Positions 21,117 through 30,559 of a stretch of 45,201 bases of DNA are shown one piece after another (the stretch's first letter is position 1; each line of letters opens with the position of its first letter). The notes below the pieces were generated by a model that saw nothing but the letters and a program-made list of their open reading frames with translations, was not told where the DNA came from and ran no database searches. The stretch lies in NCBI GenBank assembly GCA_027487735.1, contig JAIYDA010000099.1, positions 1-45,201 of the forward strand, read 5' to 3'. A program made the translations under genes and the position numbers. Source of the stretch: Planctomycetaceae bacterium (lineage in GTDB: Bacteria; Planctomycetota; Phycisphaerae; Phycisphaerales; UBA1924).

Positions 21117-23723
21117 ATGCTGCGCACAAACATGGTTTCTTGGGCAATGCTCGCAAAGCCAGCAACGCGGTGGCTGGCCTGCGTCGTCGCGTGTTTGCTC
21201 GCGCACTTCGCTGCGCCCGCGCCTGCACGAGCGCAGGCCCCGGTGCCCTACACGCAGAACTTTGAGGGCAGCATTGGCAGCGAGTGGAGTGACGCAACCG
21301 CCGTCACCCACACGACCTTCACGCGCGTGCTGGGCCGCTTCGGCAACACGGGCACGACTCTGAGCGTGGCGACCACTCCCGGTGTGATGTATGAAGTCAG
21401 CTTTGACTTGTGGGCGTTTGATAGCTGGGACGGACCCGGCTCAGCGGATCGGTTTCGGGTGCTGGTCAATGGCGTCGAGATGCTCAACGGCGCGCCCTCG
21501 CACTCGACTGCGATATCGGTAGCGGGCACCATACCTATTAACCGTGGTAATGTGTGGTACTCGGGCTGGCCCGACTATCAGTTCAGCGGAATCAGCCTTC
21601 GATTCACCGCAACCACAGCCACGACCGCGATCGCCTTCGACGGCGAAAACCTGCAAGACATCTCTGACGAGAGCTGGGGTCTCGATAATCTCAGCGTGTT
21701 GGTCTACGTCCCGGCCCCCCCGCCCACGGTCCCCTACGCAAGCACGTTCGAGGGTGCGGTTGGACCCGAGTGGTCGTCACGCCCCGTCGTGGCAACCAAC
21801 GGCTATGGAAGTGCTCTTGGTCCGTTTGACAACTTGGGCCCAACCCTCACGCTCCAAACTGTCATCGGTACACAGTACACGCTGATCTTCGATCTTTGGG
21901 CCTTTGACAGTTGGGACGGCGACGGGCGAGCGTGCTGCGGGCCAGACTACTTCCGCGTGCTCATCGATGGTGTGGTGCGCTACAACGTCACAACAACGAT
22001 GTTTTATGGCTGGGGCTCGACCATCGAGGCAATCCCCGAGACCTATACGACCAACGCGGCAGTCGGTGGCAGCGTTGGCGCCGGCTGGGGCGACAAGCTC
22101 TACCGGAGGCTCAGCCTGACCTTCACCGCAACGGGAACCAGCACCGCGATCAACTTCGATGGCGAGGGGCTCACGGGCGGAGCGGACGAAAGCTGGGCCA
22201 TCGACAATGTTCGCGTCGTCCAGTCGAGTGCGGCCAGTGGGCTGCTGCCGATCTTTCAAGGGCGCAGTGAGCTCTCGGGGCTGGCGATTCAGATCGCCAC
22301 CACCGCGTCCGCAACGACAGGCATGCTGTCGCTCGACCTGAACAACGACGGGGTTCTGGAGGTCGTGCAAGGCGGGTCGTTGCTTGTCGTGCGATACCGA
22401 AGCGGCGCGAGCTTCATCGGCCTGGGAAACCCGTCGATGCAGGGGCCCTTGGTCTCGATGGATAGCGACAACAACGGAACCCAGGAACTCTGGATTCGCA
22501 ACGGCAGCGGAACGACCCAGGGGCTGGTCTACCTGGGCAGCGGCGGCGCTGGCGGAGTCATCAGCGACCGCACGGGGGCCAACACAACGCTTCTATCCGC
22601 AGTCAGCGGGCTTCGAGCCTTGGCGCCGCTCGATGCCGATAGCGACGGACGCATCGACCTTGCGATGATGGGCACGGGCGGCAACCGGCTTGCGATCAAT
22701 CGCGGCGTGCGCACCGATGGCACCCTCGAAGCCTTCCGTCTCGCCAACCTTCCCAGCGCAACCAGCGACGTGGGCAGCGGCGCGTGGGTCGCCACGGGTG
22801 ATGTCAACAACGACACCATTCCTGACATCTTCTGGAGCAACGGCACGGGGCGCCTCTGGCTCAGTGATGGCGCAGGGGGCTATGCCGCCGACGACCGCGG
22901 CCTCAACGTGCTGAACAGCACGAGCAACCCAGCCGGTGCCGTGTTTGCCGACATTGACAACGACCGTGACTTGGACCTGTTCGTCGGTCGGCGGGGTACG
23001 GGCCTGGCACCGACGCTTTGGATCAACAACGGGACCTCGTTCACCGAGCAGGCCGCATCACGCGGACTCGGTACGCTCCGCGACATCGTCGACGCAAGCT
23101 TTGGCGACTTTGACAACGATGGTGACCTTGATTTGCTGTTTGTGACGGCAAGCGGCTTCAGCGGCAGCGCGACCAATCTTGGCAGCAGCGGCAGTTACAA
23201 CTACTCCATACAGGATGTCGGGCTCATCACCGAGAGCCGTGGTGGCGACAGCTTGCTCGCCGATGTCGATGGCGATGGCGACCTCGATGCCTCCTTCACC
23301 GGAAGCACCCTCGATGCCGGAAGCCGCCACTGGGTCAATGTGCTCAACAACGGCAATCGTTCGCTCACGGTCCGCGTCATCGGCAAAGGCGCAGGCTACA
23401 TCAACACCGCCGCCATCGGCACCCGCGTCGAGCTGTGGGACGCAACCAACACGCAGTTTTTGCAACGCCGCGACGTGGGCCTCGCCAAGGGCGCGGGCGG
23501 CATGACACCGCTGTGGGTGCACTTTGGGGGCGTGGACGAGAACACAACGTACACGCTCCGGGTGTGGGGTCGAGGCACCATCTACAGCGTCCCCGTCACG
23601 CCCGCTGCGGCATCGACCACCTTCACCAGCGGCACCCGCCAGCGCTTCTTCACCTTCGACGAGAATGTTCACGCCCCCCGCGTGCAGGTCGTGCAGTTCC
23701 GTGAGGCCATGCAGGGCGAGTGA
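21117..23723 (+). CDS. Secreted FG-GAP/VCBS repeat protein, copy 1
   Basis: 868 residues. The ATG at 21117 follows TAGGAG. The signal peptide ends APARAQA. Two ~160-residue jelly-roll-like modules follow, each beginning VPY...FEG..G.EWS and ending with ESWGLDNLSV or ESWAIDNVRV. Seven calcium-binding FG-GAP/VCBS-type blades come next (LDLNNDGVLEVV, DADSDGRIDLAMMG, DVNNDTIPDIFW, DIDNDRDLDLFVG, DFDNDGDLDLLF, DVDGDGDLDASF and one weaker). The last ~120 residues (SLTVRVIGKGAGYINTAAIG and on) match the ASPIC/UnbV domain often found after such repeats. The beta-propeller probably binds calcium and carbohydrate or protein at the cell surface (inference). There is no dockerin or sorting tail. The next gene is a paralogue. 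Confidence 0.88.
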   Translation: MLRTNMVSWAMLAKPATRWLACVVACLLAHFAAPAPARAQAPVPYTQNFEGSIGSEWSDATAVTHTTFTRVLGRFGNTGTTLSVATTPGVMYEVSFDLWAFDSWDGPGSADRFRVLVNGVEMLNGAPSHSTAISVAGTIPINRGNVWYSGWPDYQFSGISLRFTATTATTAIAFDGENLQDISDESWGLDNLSVLVYVPAPPPTVPYASTFEGAVGPEWSSRPVVATNGYGSALGPFDNLGPTLTLQTVIGTQYTLIFDLWAFDSWDGDGRACCGPDYFRVLIDGVVRYNVTTTMFYGWGSTIEAIPETYTTNAAVGGSVGAGWGDKLYRRLSLTFTATGTSTAINFDGEGLTGGADESWAIDNVRVVQSSAASGLLPIFQGRSELSGLAIQIATTASATTGMLSLDLNNDGVLEVVQGGSLLVVRYRSGASFIGLGNPSMQGPLVSMDSDNNGTQELWIRNGSGTTQGLVYLGSGGAGGVISDRTGANTTLLSAVSGLRALAPLDADSDGRIDLAMMGTGGNRLAINRGVRTDGTLEAFRLANLPSATSDVGSGAWVATGDVNNDTIPDIFWSNGTGRLWLSDGAGGYAADDRGLNVLNSTSNPAGAVFADIDNDRDLDLFVGRRGTGLAPTLWINNGTSFTEQAASRGLGTLRDIVDASFGDFDNDGDLDLLFVTASGFSGSATNLGSSGSYNYSIQDVGLITESRGGDSLLADVDGDGDLDASFTGSTLDAGSRHWVNVLNNGNRSLTVRVIGKGAGYINTAAIGTRVELWDATNTQFLQRRDVGLAKGAGGMTPLWVHFGGVDENTTYTLRVWGRGTIYSVPVTPAAASTTFTSGTRQRFFTFDENVHAPRVQVVQFREAMQGE
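23364..23723 (+). repeat. 3' 360-bp module shared with the downstream paralogue
   Basis: Compared by eye with 25995-26354, about 22 of 360 positions differ (roughly 94% identity), mostly at third codon positions. Upstream of this block the two genes drop to roughly 75% or less. The step in identity suggests gene conversion. Confidence 0.8.
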
Positions 23724-26354
23724 ATGACGCAGTACCTCGGAGTCAGCAGGACAAGAAAGCCCCTTATGGTCAACCTCATCCCACATCTTCGCTCGGCTTG
23801 GCTCGCGCTGCTCGTGGCATGCTGCGCGTGCCAGCCGTCGCACGGCCAGGCCACCGTGCCCTACACGCAGAACTTCGAGGGCACCATCGGCAGCGAGTGG
23901 AGCGCGACGAGCACGGTGAGCAATCTCCTCACAACGACGCCTTGGACGACAGCGCTCGGCGGACTCGGGAATGCGACGATCACGCTGACTCTTGCCACCA
24001 CGCCCGGCGTGACCTACGAAGCCCGCTTTGACGTCATCGCCATCGATTCATGGGATGGGTCCCACGCTACCGCAGGACCTGACACCTTCTCCGCTGGTGC
24101 AAATGGCACGACAATTCTTGCCGGTACCATCGGAGCACTAGGCAACTTGCCCACCTTTCCTGGTCTTGCCGACCGGAATCGCGCCAACGAAGGCTACGGC
24201 ACCAGCGGTACCGATCGTGTCTACGCGCAGCAGATCATTCGCTTCACTGCCACTGCCGCGACCTCAGAAGTGAGCTTCGCAGGCAGTGGCCTGAGCGCTG
24301 GCGAAGTCTGGGCCATTGACAACGTGAGCGTCACAGTTGCGCCGCCCCTCGCGCCCGCAACCGTGCCCTATCTCGCCGACTTCGAAGCTGGTGCTGGCCC
24401 GGAGTGGAGCAATCGGCTCGTGCTTTCTACCACGACCCATGGCAAAGTGCTTGGCAACTTCTTTGAAGCGCCCGAGGTCACCCTCACTCTCAACACGACG
24501 CCAGGCTCGACGTATCGCTTGTTCTTTGACCTTTGGTGCGTTGACAATTGGGACGGGACGCACGCGACGCAAGGACCTGACTTCTTTCGTGTGAAGATCG
24601 GCGGAGCAGACATATGGGCCCAGACAATCGGCTTCACTGCGAACAATCCGAGCCTCGCTGCTGTTCCCGAAACCTGCGTGGGCGACCGAGGCCTGGGCAA
24701 CGCAACCCAGACTGGTGCCAACTGGGCAGACCGCCTCTATCGCCGTCAGTATGCAGATTTCACTGCGGTGGGAAGCACCACCGTCATCTCCTTCGCTGCC
24801 GATCTCACCGCGAGTACGAACGAAACATGGGCCCTGGACAACGTCCGCATTGTCCCAGCAAGTAGCGCATCCGCCTTCACTCCCACATTTAGTGGCCTGC
24901 CCTTTAGCGCTGGGATGTGGCGCAACCCAACGAACACGACAAGTTCGGGGCTTTTCTGGGCTGATTTCAATAGCGACGGGGTCTCCGAGATGGTGCAGGG
25001 AGGGCTGAGTTTCTTGATTCGCTACGATGTGGGTAGCGGTGTCTGGGCGGGTCCTGCGGCGACGTCGCGCGGGGTGCCGCAGACCCTTGCCGACATCGAC
25101 AACAACGGTCGCATCGATTTTTGGGGCGTTGATTCAGCAACCAAGAGCTCTCGCGGTATTGAGATCGACGGAGCTGGAACAACTGCAATCAACCGCCTCA
25201 TCTCGAGCGCCACTGACCCCGCCTTTACATGGACTGGCGTACTCCGCGCCATCGCGCCGCTCGATGCCAACGCGGACGGCTGGATCGACTTTGCGCTGAT
25301 GGGCGACGGCGGCAATGCCCTAGCAATCAACCGCGGCGCAACGAATCTGGGCACGCTCCAGCAGTTTGTGCGAGGCAGCCTTCCTTCGAGTGTGAGCGAT
25401 GTTGGTTCCGGTGCGTGGAGCGCAACCGGTGACATCAACAACGACACGATTCCTGACATTTTCTGGTCCGTGGGCAGCGGCCGCTTGTGGCTCTCTGATG
25501 GCGCAGGCGGATTTACCGCGCAGGGCAGGGGCATCAGTGTGCTCAACTCCGGCACGACACCCGCTGGAGCGATGTTTGCCGATATCGACAACGACCGCGA
25601 TCTTGATCTGTTCGTAGGTCGCCGTGGGAGCGGCCTCGCCCCGACGCTATGGATCAACACCGGCACAAGCTTCACCGAGCAAGCCGCTTCACGCGGCCTA
25701 GGAAGCTTGCGCGATGTAACAGACTCAACGTTCGGCGACTACGACAACGATGGCGACCTCGACATGTTCTTCACCATGGCGGTCGGGTATACCGGTCTAG
25801 CGGTCAATCAAGGCAGCAGCGGTGGCTACAACTTCACCATCCTCGACGACGGCACTGTGACCGAGTCTCGCGGTGGCGACTGCTCCCTCTTTGATTTCGA
25901 CAACGATGGCGATCTTGACTTCTTCTATCAAGCCGAGAGCAGCATCATCCCCACGCGCCAGTTCAGAAACAACAAGAACAACGGCAACCAATCCCTCACC
26001 GTCCGCGTCATCGGCAAAGGCGCAGGCTACATCAACACCGCCGCCATCGGCACCCGCGTGGAGCTGTGGGACGCAACCAACACGCAGTTTCTGCAACGCC
26101 GCGACGTGGGCCTCGCGAAGGGCGCGGGGGGCATGACGCCTTTGTGGGTGCACTTTGGGGGCGTGAACGAGAACACGGCGTACACGCTGCGGGTGTGGGG
26201 TCGAGGCACCATCTACAGCGTGCCCGTCACGCCCGCTGCGGCATCCACCACCTTCACCAGCGGGACGCGGCAGCGGTTCTACACCTTCGACGAGAATGTT
26301 CATGCCCCCCGCGTGCAGGTCGTGCAGTTTCGTGAGGCGATGCAGGGCGAGTGA
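23724..26354 (+). CDS. Secreted FG-GAP/VCBS repeat protein, copy 2
   Basis: 876 residues, same architecture as its upstream neighbour: two jelly-roll-like modules (VPYTQNFEGTIGSEWS; VPYLADFEAGAGPEWS), calcium-loop blades (DFNSDGVSEMV, DIDNNGRIDFW, DANADGWIDFALMG, DINNDTIPDIFW, DIDNDRDLDLFVG, DYDNDGDLDMFF, DFDNDGDLDFFY) and the ASPIC/UnbV-like end. The ATG at 23724 directly follows the stop codon of copy 1, implying translational coupling. An internal ATG at 23766 would give a more usual signal peptide (MVNLIPHLRSAWLALLVACC) and may be the true start. A tandem duplication seems certain; divergence is strongest in the modules that would contact ligands. Confidence 0.87.
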   Translation: MTQYLGVSRTRKPLMVNLIPHLRSAWLALLVACCACQPSHGQATVPYTQNFEGTIGSEWSATSTVSNLLTTTPWTTALGGLGNATITLTLATTPGVTYEARFDVIAIDSWDGSHATAGPDTFSAGANGTTILAGTIGALGNLPTFPGLADRNRANEGYGTSGTDRVYAQQIIRFTATAATSEVSFAGSGLSAGEVWAIDNVSVTVAPPLAPATVPYLADFEAGAGPEWSNRLVLSTTTHGKVLGNFFEAPEVTLTLNTTPGSTYRLFFDLWCVDNWDGTHATQGPDFFRVKIGGADIWAQTIGFTANNPSLAAVPETCVGDRGLGNATQTGANWADRLYRRQYADFTAVGSTTVISFAADLTASTNETWALDNVRIVPASSASAFTPTFSGLPFSAGMWRNPTNTTSSGLFWADFNSDGVSEMVQGGLSFLIRYDVGSGVWAGPAATSRGVPQTLADIDNNGRIDFWGVDSATKSSRGIEIDGAGTTAINRLISSATDPAFTWTGVLRAIAPLDANADGWIDFALMGDGGNALAINRGATNLGTLQQFVRGSLPSSVSDVGSGAWSATGDINNDTIPDIFWSVGSGRLWLSDGAGGFTAQGRGISVLNSGTTPAGAMFADIDNDRDLDLFVGRRGSGLAPTLWINTGTSFTEQAASRGLGSLRDVTDSTFGDYDNDGDLDMFFTMAVGYTGLAVNQGSSGGYNFTILDDGTVTESRGGDCSLFDFDNDGDLDFFYQAESSIIPTRQFRNNKNNGNQSLTVRVIGKGAGYINTAAIGTRVELWDATNTQFLQRRDVGLAKGAGGMTPLWVHFGGVNENTAYTLRVWGRGTIYSVPVTPAAASTTFTSGTRQRFYTFDENVHAPRVQVVQFREAMQGE
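25995..26354 (+). repeat. 3' 360-bp module shared with the upstream paralogue
   Basis: Partner of 23364-23723. It encodes the ASPIC/UnbV-like domain and the identical last residues REAMQGE. Confidence 0.8.
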
Positions 26355-26382
26355 TCGCACCCACCTTGCGTAGGCTTGCCTC

Positions 26383-27252
26383 GTGACCACGCGGCACAGC
26401 GCCCTCGCAGCCCCCCAGCCCACCACGACGCTCGACGCCCTCGCCCGCGCGGTCATCACCGCCTCGCTCGCTGCGATCGACGCACTCCCAGGCAGCCGGC
26501 GCACCGCCAGCCAGCTCGATGCCCTTGCCCAGGCGCGGGCCCGGCTCGCGCGCATGCGAGCGAGCCCAGTCAGCCTCCCGCGTCCCGTCGTGGTCTTCAA
26601 TGGCTATCGCGGGTGGTGGGGCCTTGCCAGCACCGTGCGCGATGCGCTCCGCGAAGCCACTGGCAGCAACGACATCATCTTCGTCAGCTACGCCCATCGC
26701 GGCACCTTCGCGCAAGCCTGCGACGATGCCCGCCGCACCATCGCCAAGCACCTGGGCCCGCCCGCTGCGCGCGGGGAGGTGCCCTTCGACGCCGTCGGCA
26801 TCAGCATGGGTGGCCTCGTTGCGCGCGTGCTCGGCACGCGCGGCACGACCGACGCCGATGAGGGCGTGCTGCGCGACGCGCGAGGCAGCGACAGCACCCT
26901 GCGCATCGCCACGCTCTACACCCTCAGCACGCCCCACCGTGGCGCGATGCTCGCCCTCCGCATCGCGCCCGACGAAGCCGCCCGCAGCATGCGCCCAGGC
27001 TCGCCCCTTGTGCGCGCCTTGCACCGCGCCCATGACGCTCACGCGGGCCCCGCCCTCCACTGCTTCGGCCAAACCCGCGACGCCATCGTGGGCGTCTCGA
27101 ACACCGCGCCCAAGGGCGTCACGCCCATACGCATGCCAGGCCCGGCGTTTGGGAGCCACTTCACGAGCGCCCGCAACCCTGTGTTCTGGGCACATATCGC
27201 AGCCTCCCTCCGGGAAGGCACCAGCCGAGAACACGAGACATCTGCCCCATAA
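26383..27252 (+). CDS. Alpha/beta-hydrolase fold protein, lipase-like
   Basis: 289 residues from a GTG at 26383, 28 bp after the FG-GAP gene. It contains the oxyanion-region strand PVVVFNGYRGWWG and the nucleophile elbow GISMGG (GxSxGG pattern), with the strand FDAVGISMGGLVARVLG, then LYTLSTPHRGAMLAL, typical of triacylglycerol lipases and PGAP1-like esterases. A catalytic His candidate is in GSHFTSARNP near the end. No signal peptide is evident, so it is likely cytoplasmic. Short spacing suggests co-transcription with the upstream pair. The substrate is unknown. Confidence 0.72.
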   Translation: MTTRHSALAAPQPTTTLDALARAVITASLAAIDALPGSRRTASQLDALAQARARLARMRASPVSLPRPVVVFNGYRGWWGLASTVRDALREATGSNDIIFVSYAHRGTFAQACDDARRTIAKHLGPPAARGEVPFDAVGISMGGLVARVLGTRGTTDADEGVLRDARGSDSTLRIATLYTLSTPHRGAMLALRIAPDEAARSMRPGSPLVRALHRAHDAHAGPALHCFGQTRDAIVGVSNTAPKGVTPIRMPGPAFGSHFTSARNPVFWAHIAASLREGTSREHETSAP

Positions 27253-27432
27253 ATCTGTTTCCAGTCAGATTCTTCACGTTCAGGGCCCCTTTGCAACCCC
27301 TTCGCATTGGTGACACCCCACCGGCGGATTAAGATGTTCTGTCCGGATTTCCGCAACGAAGCTCACCAACCCCGCGAACAGACAGCCACGCGAACGTGGC
27401 GCATCGCACCACGATTTTCCATCGGCAGCATC

Positions 27433-28986
27433 ATGAAGACCTCCCAGTATGTCGTTCCCGTCGTGACGATCACGACGCTTGCTTGCCTTGCAGGCCTCGC
27501 CTCCGCGCAGGTCGTGCGCAGCGTCACCCGCATCGCCGAGGCGGGCCAGAGCGTCGCGAGCGCAGGCCTCCCTGGTACGAACCAAACGATCTCCACCATC
27601 AACAGCTTCGCGAGCACCGACCTGAACGGTGCGCCGGCCTTCACGGGCGTGCTCGAAGATGGCACGAACTTTGTGTGGGTTGGTTCCAACGTCGTCTTCA
27701 CGACGCCCATGGGCCTGCCCAACGTTCTGGGCACCTTTGAGACCACCTGCCTGGGCAACGCACCGGGCGGCAAGTTTGCCTTCAGCGCGAACGTCAACGG
27801 CAACGATGCCATCATCACCCAAGCGGGCGTCCTCGTGCAGGCGGGCGACCCCGTGCCCGGCCTTCCGGGCAAGTTCTTTGGCAATAACAGCAGGCCCCTC
27901 ATGGCAGGCAACGGGGCCGTCTCGTGGGTGAGCAGCCTCCGCAACACACCCACCGGCTCGAACCTTCCCGATCGCGCCACGGTCCTTTCGCTCGATGGCA
28001 CGATTGCCACCACCACCGCGCGATTCGTCACGGGCCAGACCTTTGACGGCGTGGTCCTCACCAACGTCCCCGCCCAAGGCATCTACCTCGACCACTCCCT
28101 TGCTGACAACGGCTACTCCATCCACCGCATGCGTGCAGCCCTCGATGGCAACCCAGCGACGAACAACACCGAGATCCTCGCGGTGCACGCCGCGAACGGG
28201 CCCGTCGTCGCCGTGCGCTCCGGCACCAGCGTGCCCGTCGCGGGTGGTCAAGGCGAGCAGTACTTCATTCCCGCTCCTGGCACCGCAGGCACCGCCTTCG
28301 CCGCCATGAGCATCAACAGCGCGGGCGATTGGCTCTCCTCTGCCAATGGCACCAGCGGTGGGGCCCTGCTCCGCAATGGCACCGTCATCGCCAAGAGTGG
28401 CGACACGCTCGATGGCATCTTCCTCCTGCAGGTGCAAACTAACGACCGCGTGCAGTCGGTGGGCATCAGCCCCTCGGGCAGCGCAGCTGTTGTGTGGCGC
28501 GTCTACGACTTTGGGCTGGGCAGCGGTCGCAACCACCTCTTCACGAGCGTCGCGGGCGACCTGAGCGATGCCTCGCTCGTGCTCGTCGAGGGCGACGAGC
28601 TGGACTGGACGGGCGACGGCGCCGCAGACGGCGTGCTGAACACCCTGCCGACCCCGCTGCACCGCACGCTCGACCTCGCGAGCGACAACACCGTTGTCGT
28701 CGTCGGGCGCGTCTCGGACGTGGGCGGTGCCAACCCGCGCGACATGGTCCTTCGCGTCGCCTTCGGCGGCACCACGAGCGGGTGCGACAGCATCGACTTC
28801 AACGCCGATGGCCTCTTCCCCGACGACAACGACCTCGTGCAGTTCCTCAGCGTGCTCGCGGGTGGTGCCTGCGATAACGACCCAAACTGCAACGACATCG
28901 ACTTCAACAACGACAGCCTTTTCCCCGACGACAGCGACCTCCTCGCGTTCCTCCGCGTGCTCGCGGGCGGCAACTGCGTCGAGTAA
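27433..28986 (+). CDS. Secreted protein with paired GC-type dockerin-like motif
   Basis: 517 residues. The ATG at 27433 gives the signal peptide VVPVVTITTLACLAGLASAQ. The body (~420 residues, rich in Gly, Asn, Thr, Ala) has recurring segments such as DLNGAPAFTG, TQAGVLVQAGDPVPGLPG and VLSLDGTIATTTARF, resembling the uncharacterised beta-propeller-like secreted proteins of planctomycetes in which AGD.VPG motifs recur. The C-terminus holds two calcium loops, IDFNADGLFPDDNDL and IDFNNDSLFPDDSDL, ending LAGGNCVE. The catalytic or binding role is unknown. The upstream intergenic space is 180 bp. The following gene can start directly after the stop. Confidence 0.83.
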   Translation: MKTSQYVVPVVTITTLACLAGLASAQVVRSVTRIAEAGQSVASAGLPGTNQTISTINSFASTDLNGAPAFTGVLEDGTNFVWVGSNVVFTTPMGLPNVLGTFETTCLGNAPGGKFAFSANVNGNDAIITQAGVLVQAGDPVPGLPGKFFGNNSRPLMAGNGAVSWVSSLRNTPTGSNLPDRATVLSLDGTIATTTARFVTGQTFDGVVLTNVPAQGIYLDHSLADNGYSIHRMRAALDGNPATNNTEILAVHAANGPVVAVRSGTSVPVAGGQGEQYFIPAPGTAGTAFAAMSINSAGDWLSSANGTSGGALLRNGTVIAKSGDTLDGIFLLQVQTNDRVQSVGISPSGSAAVVWRVYDFGLGSGRNHLFTSVAGDLSDASLVLVEGDELDWTGDGAADGVLNTLPTPLHRTLDLASDNTVVVVGRVSDVGGANPRDMVLRVAFGGTTSGCDSIDFNADGLFPDDNDLVQFLSVLAGGACDNDPNCNDIDFNNDSLFPDDSDLLAFLRVLAGGNCVE

Positions 28987-29121
28987 GTGTCAGGGCGGCT
29001 TGCACGCCGCCACGACCGCACGAAGAATCTGCCCCTCCGAACTCCCCTCCCTGTGGTCCCTCTCGCCACCCAACCCCACGCCGCCGATGCTGCGCAAGCG
29101 GCAAAGGGCACTTCGTGCCGC

Positions 29122-30303
29122 GTGACGAAGATCGTCGAGCGATTGCACGCGCTCCGTGCCCTCACGGCAGACTACGTCCGCACCGCCCCGATCGGCCCTC
29201 CCTCGGCGCCAAACCTGCACCGCGAGCTGGGCCTCACGCGCACCTTCGCGTGGAAGGTCTCACGCTTCCTCGCCAGCACGCGTCACGTCGACATCGTCGA
29301 GTTTCTGCTCACCCCCGAGGGTGCCGCCATCCTCGCCCAGCAAGGCGAGCGTGCAACGGGCGATGTCCAGAGCGCAAGGCAATACGTCGAGTCCTACACC
29401 CAGAAGCACGCCGCCCTGCTTGCCCTCGGCTCGCTCGACACGCTCGCGGCTCTGCTTCGCAGCGCCGAGGGCGTCGAGACCGAGCTCATCCCCCGTCCGC
29501 TGCTGCGCGATGCCTTCCGCGCAAACCGCGCCATTTGGGGCGTGGAAGCGACCACCCTCGTCCGCACCGCCATCATCACCGCCGAACCAGACCGGCCGGA
29601 TCGCTTGCGATACGTCATCGTCTACATGCTCCACGGCCTGCGCTTGCTTCGCCCGTGCTCAGACTGTCTCATCAGTCGCGAGCGACCCACCCGCGTCGAC
29701 ATGAAGCCCATCGACGTCACCGCGGTGCCAGTCATCCCGCAAGCGAACGCCTCACTCCCCGCAAGCTACATCGCTGAGCTTTGCTCGCCCGCCGGCATCG
29801 TCGTCGCACGCCGCATGAGCGATGACCGTGCCGTGACCGACGCCGTCATCGGTCTGGGCGTTGGTGTCAACGAGCCCTGCACCCTCGTCAAGGCCGAGAC
29901 CTATCCCAACGCCCAAACAAGAGTGCGAAATCGCGATCACACACTCGCCGCACACTCGCTCGAGGTGCGATTTCCAGTCGAGCAGATCGTCATCGAGCAG
30001 TACTGTGACCCCGCCCTGGGCCTGGGCGAGCCAACCGCTCAGGTCAAGGCCCTGCTCGACGGGCGACCCTGGTACGAAGCGACCCGTGCCGAGACACTCG
30101 CCGTGCCCTGCGATCGCGAGCACGTGACATCGGGCGTGCAGCTTGCGCCCCCGAGTCGGTGCCCGGTGTATGAGCGCGCCCTCGATCTCGTCTTTACCTC
30201 GGCGAACATCGACCGCGCCCGCCTCACGCACACCCGCGCGACATATGTCCACCCCCCGGTGCCCACCGTCGCCACAATGATCCGCGCCCTCGCCGAGCGA
30301 TAG
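29122..30303 (+). CDS. Unknown protein with possible N-terminal helix-turn-helix
   Basis: 393 residues from a GTG at 29122 (a GTG at 28987 is in frame directly after the previous stop, but its extra 45 residues are low-complexity). I recognise no family. The first ~90 residues, with NLHRELGLTRTFAWKVSRFL and DIVEFLLTPEGAAILAQQGE, look like a winged helix-turn-helix. The remaining ~300 residues contain LLRPCSDCLISRERP (a CxxC) and LEVRFPVEQIVIEQYCDPAL and appear cytoplasmic and globular. A regulator with a ligand- or effector-binding half is a guess. It ends at a terminator-like hairpin. Confidence 0.65.
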   Translation: MTKIVERLHALRALTADYVRTAPIGPPSAPNLHRELGLTRTFAWKVSRFLASTRHVDIVEFLLTPEGAAILAQQGERATGDVQSARQYVESYTQKHAALLALGSLDTLAALLRSAEGVETELIPRPLLRDAFRANRAIWGVEATTLVRTAIITAEPDRPDRLRYVIVYMLHGLRLLRPCSDCLISRERPTRVDMKPIDVTAVPVIPQANASLPASYIAELCSPAGIVVARRMSDDRAVTDAVIGLGVGVNEPCTLVKAETYPNAQTRVRNRDHTLAAHSLEVRFPVEQIVIEQYCDPALGLGEPTAQVKALLDGRPWYEATRAETLAVPCDREHVTSGVQLAPPSRCPVYERALDLVFTSANIDRARLTHTRATYVHPPVPTVATMIRALAER

Positions 30304-30308
30304 CGTCT

Positions 30309-30336
30309 GCGGTCCAACGTCTGGCCGACCGCTTTT
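30309..30336 (+). terminator. Terminator-like hairpin after 29122-30303
   Basis: GCGGTC (30309-30314) pairs with GACCGC (30327-30332) and is followed immediately by TTTT. The stem is short (6 bp) but position and T run fit. Confidence 0.45.
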
Positions 30337-30422
30337 CGGACTCAAGCCCCCGCGGCCCCCGATCGGTGGGAGTGCGATAGCCACAGAGGGCAATCAGTGC
30401 CACTTCCCTCTCCCTTCGGGTT

Positions 30423-30451
30423 TTCTTGCAACCGCGCGGGGTCGGTATACG
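30423..30451 (+). promoter_or_regulatory. Possible sigma-70-type promoter for the metalloprotease gene
   Basis: TTCTTG, 17-bp spacer, TATACG, about 108 bp upstream of the ATG at 30560. The match to consensus is partial. Confidence 0.25.
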
Positions 30452-30559
30452 TTCTGTAGTCCAGTGGCCCTCTCGCGCGGTCGATGTTCGTCGCTCCGTG
30501 CAGCCACGCCCACGAATCCCGTCCTTGCCCAGTCGCGGCACCTTGGTTGGAGGCAGCTC

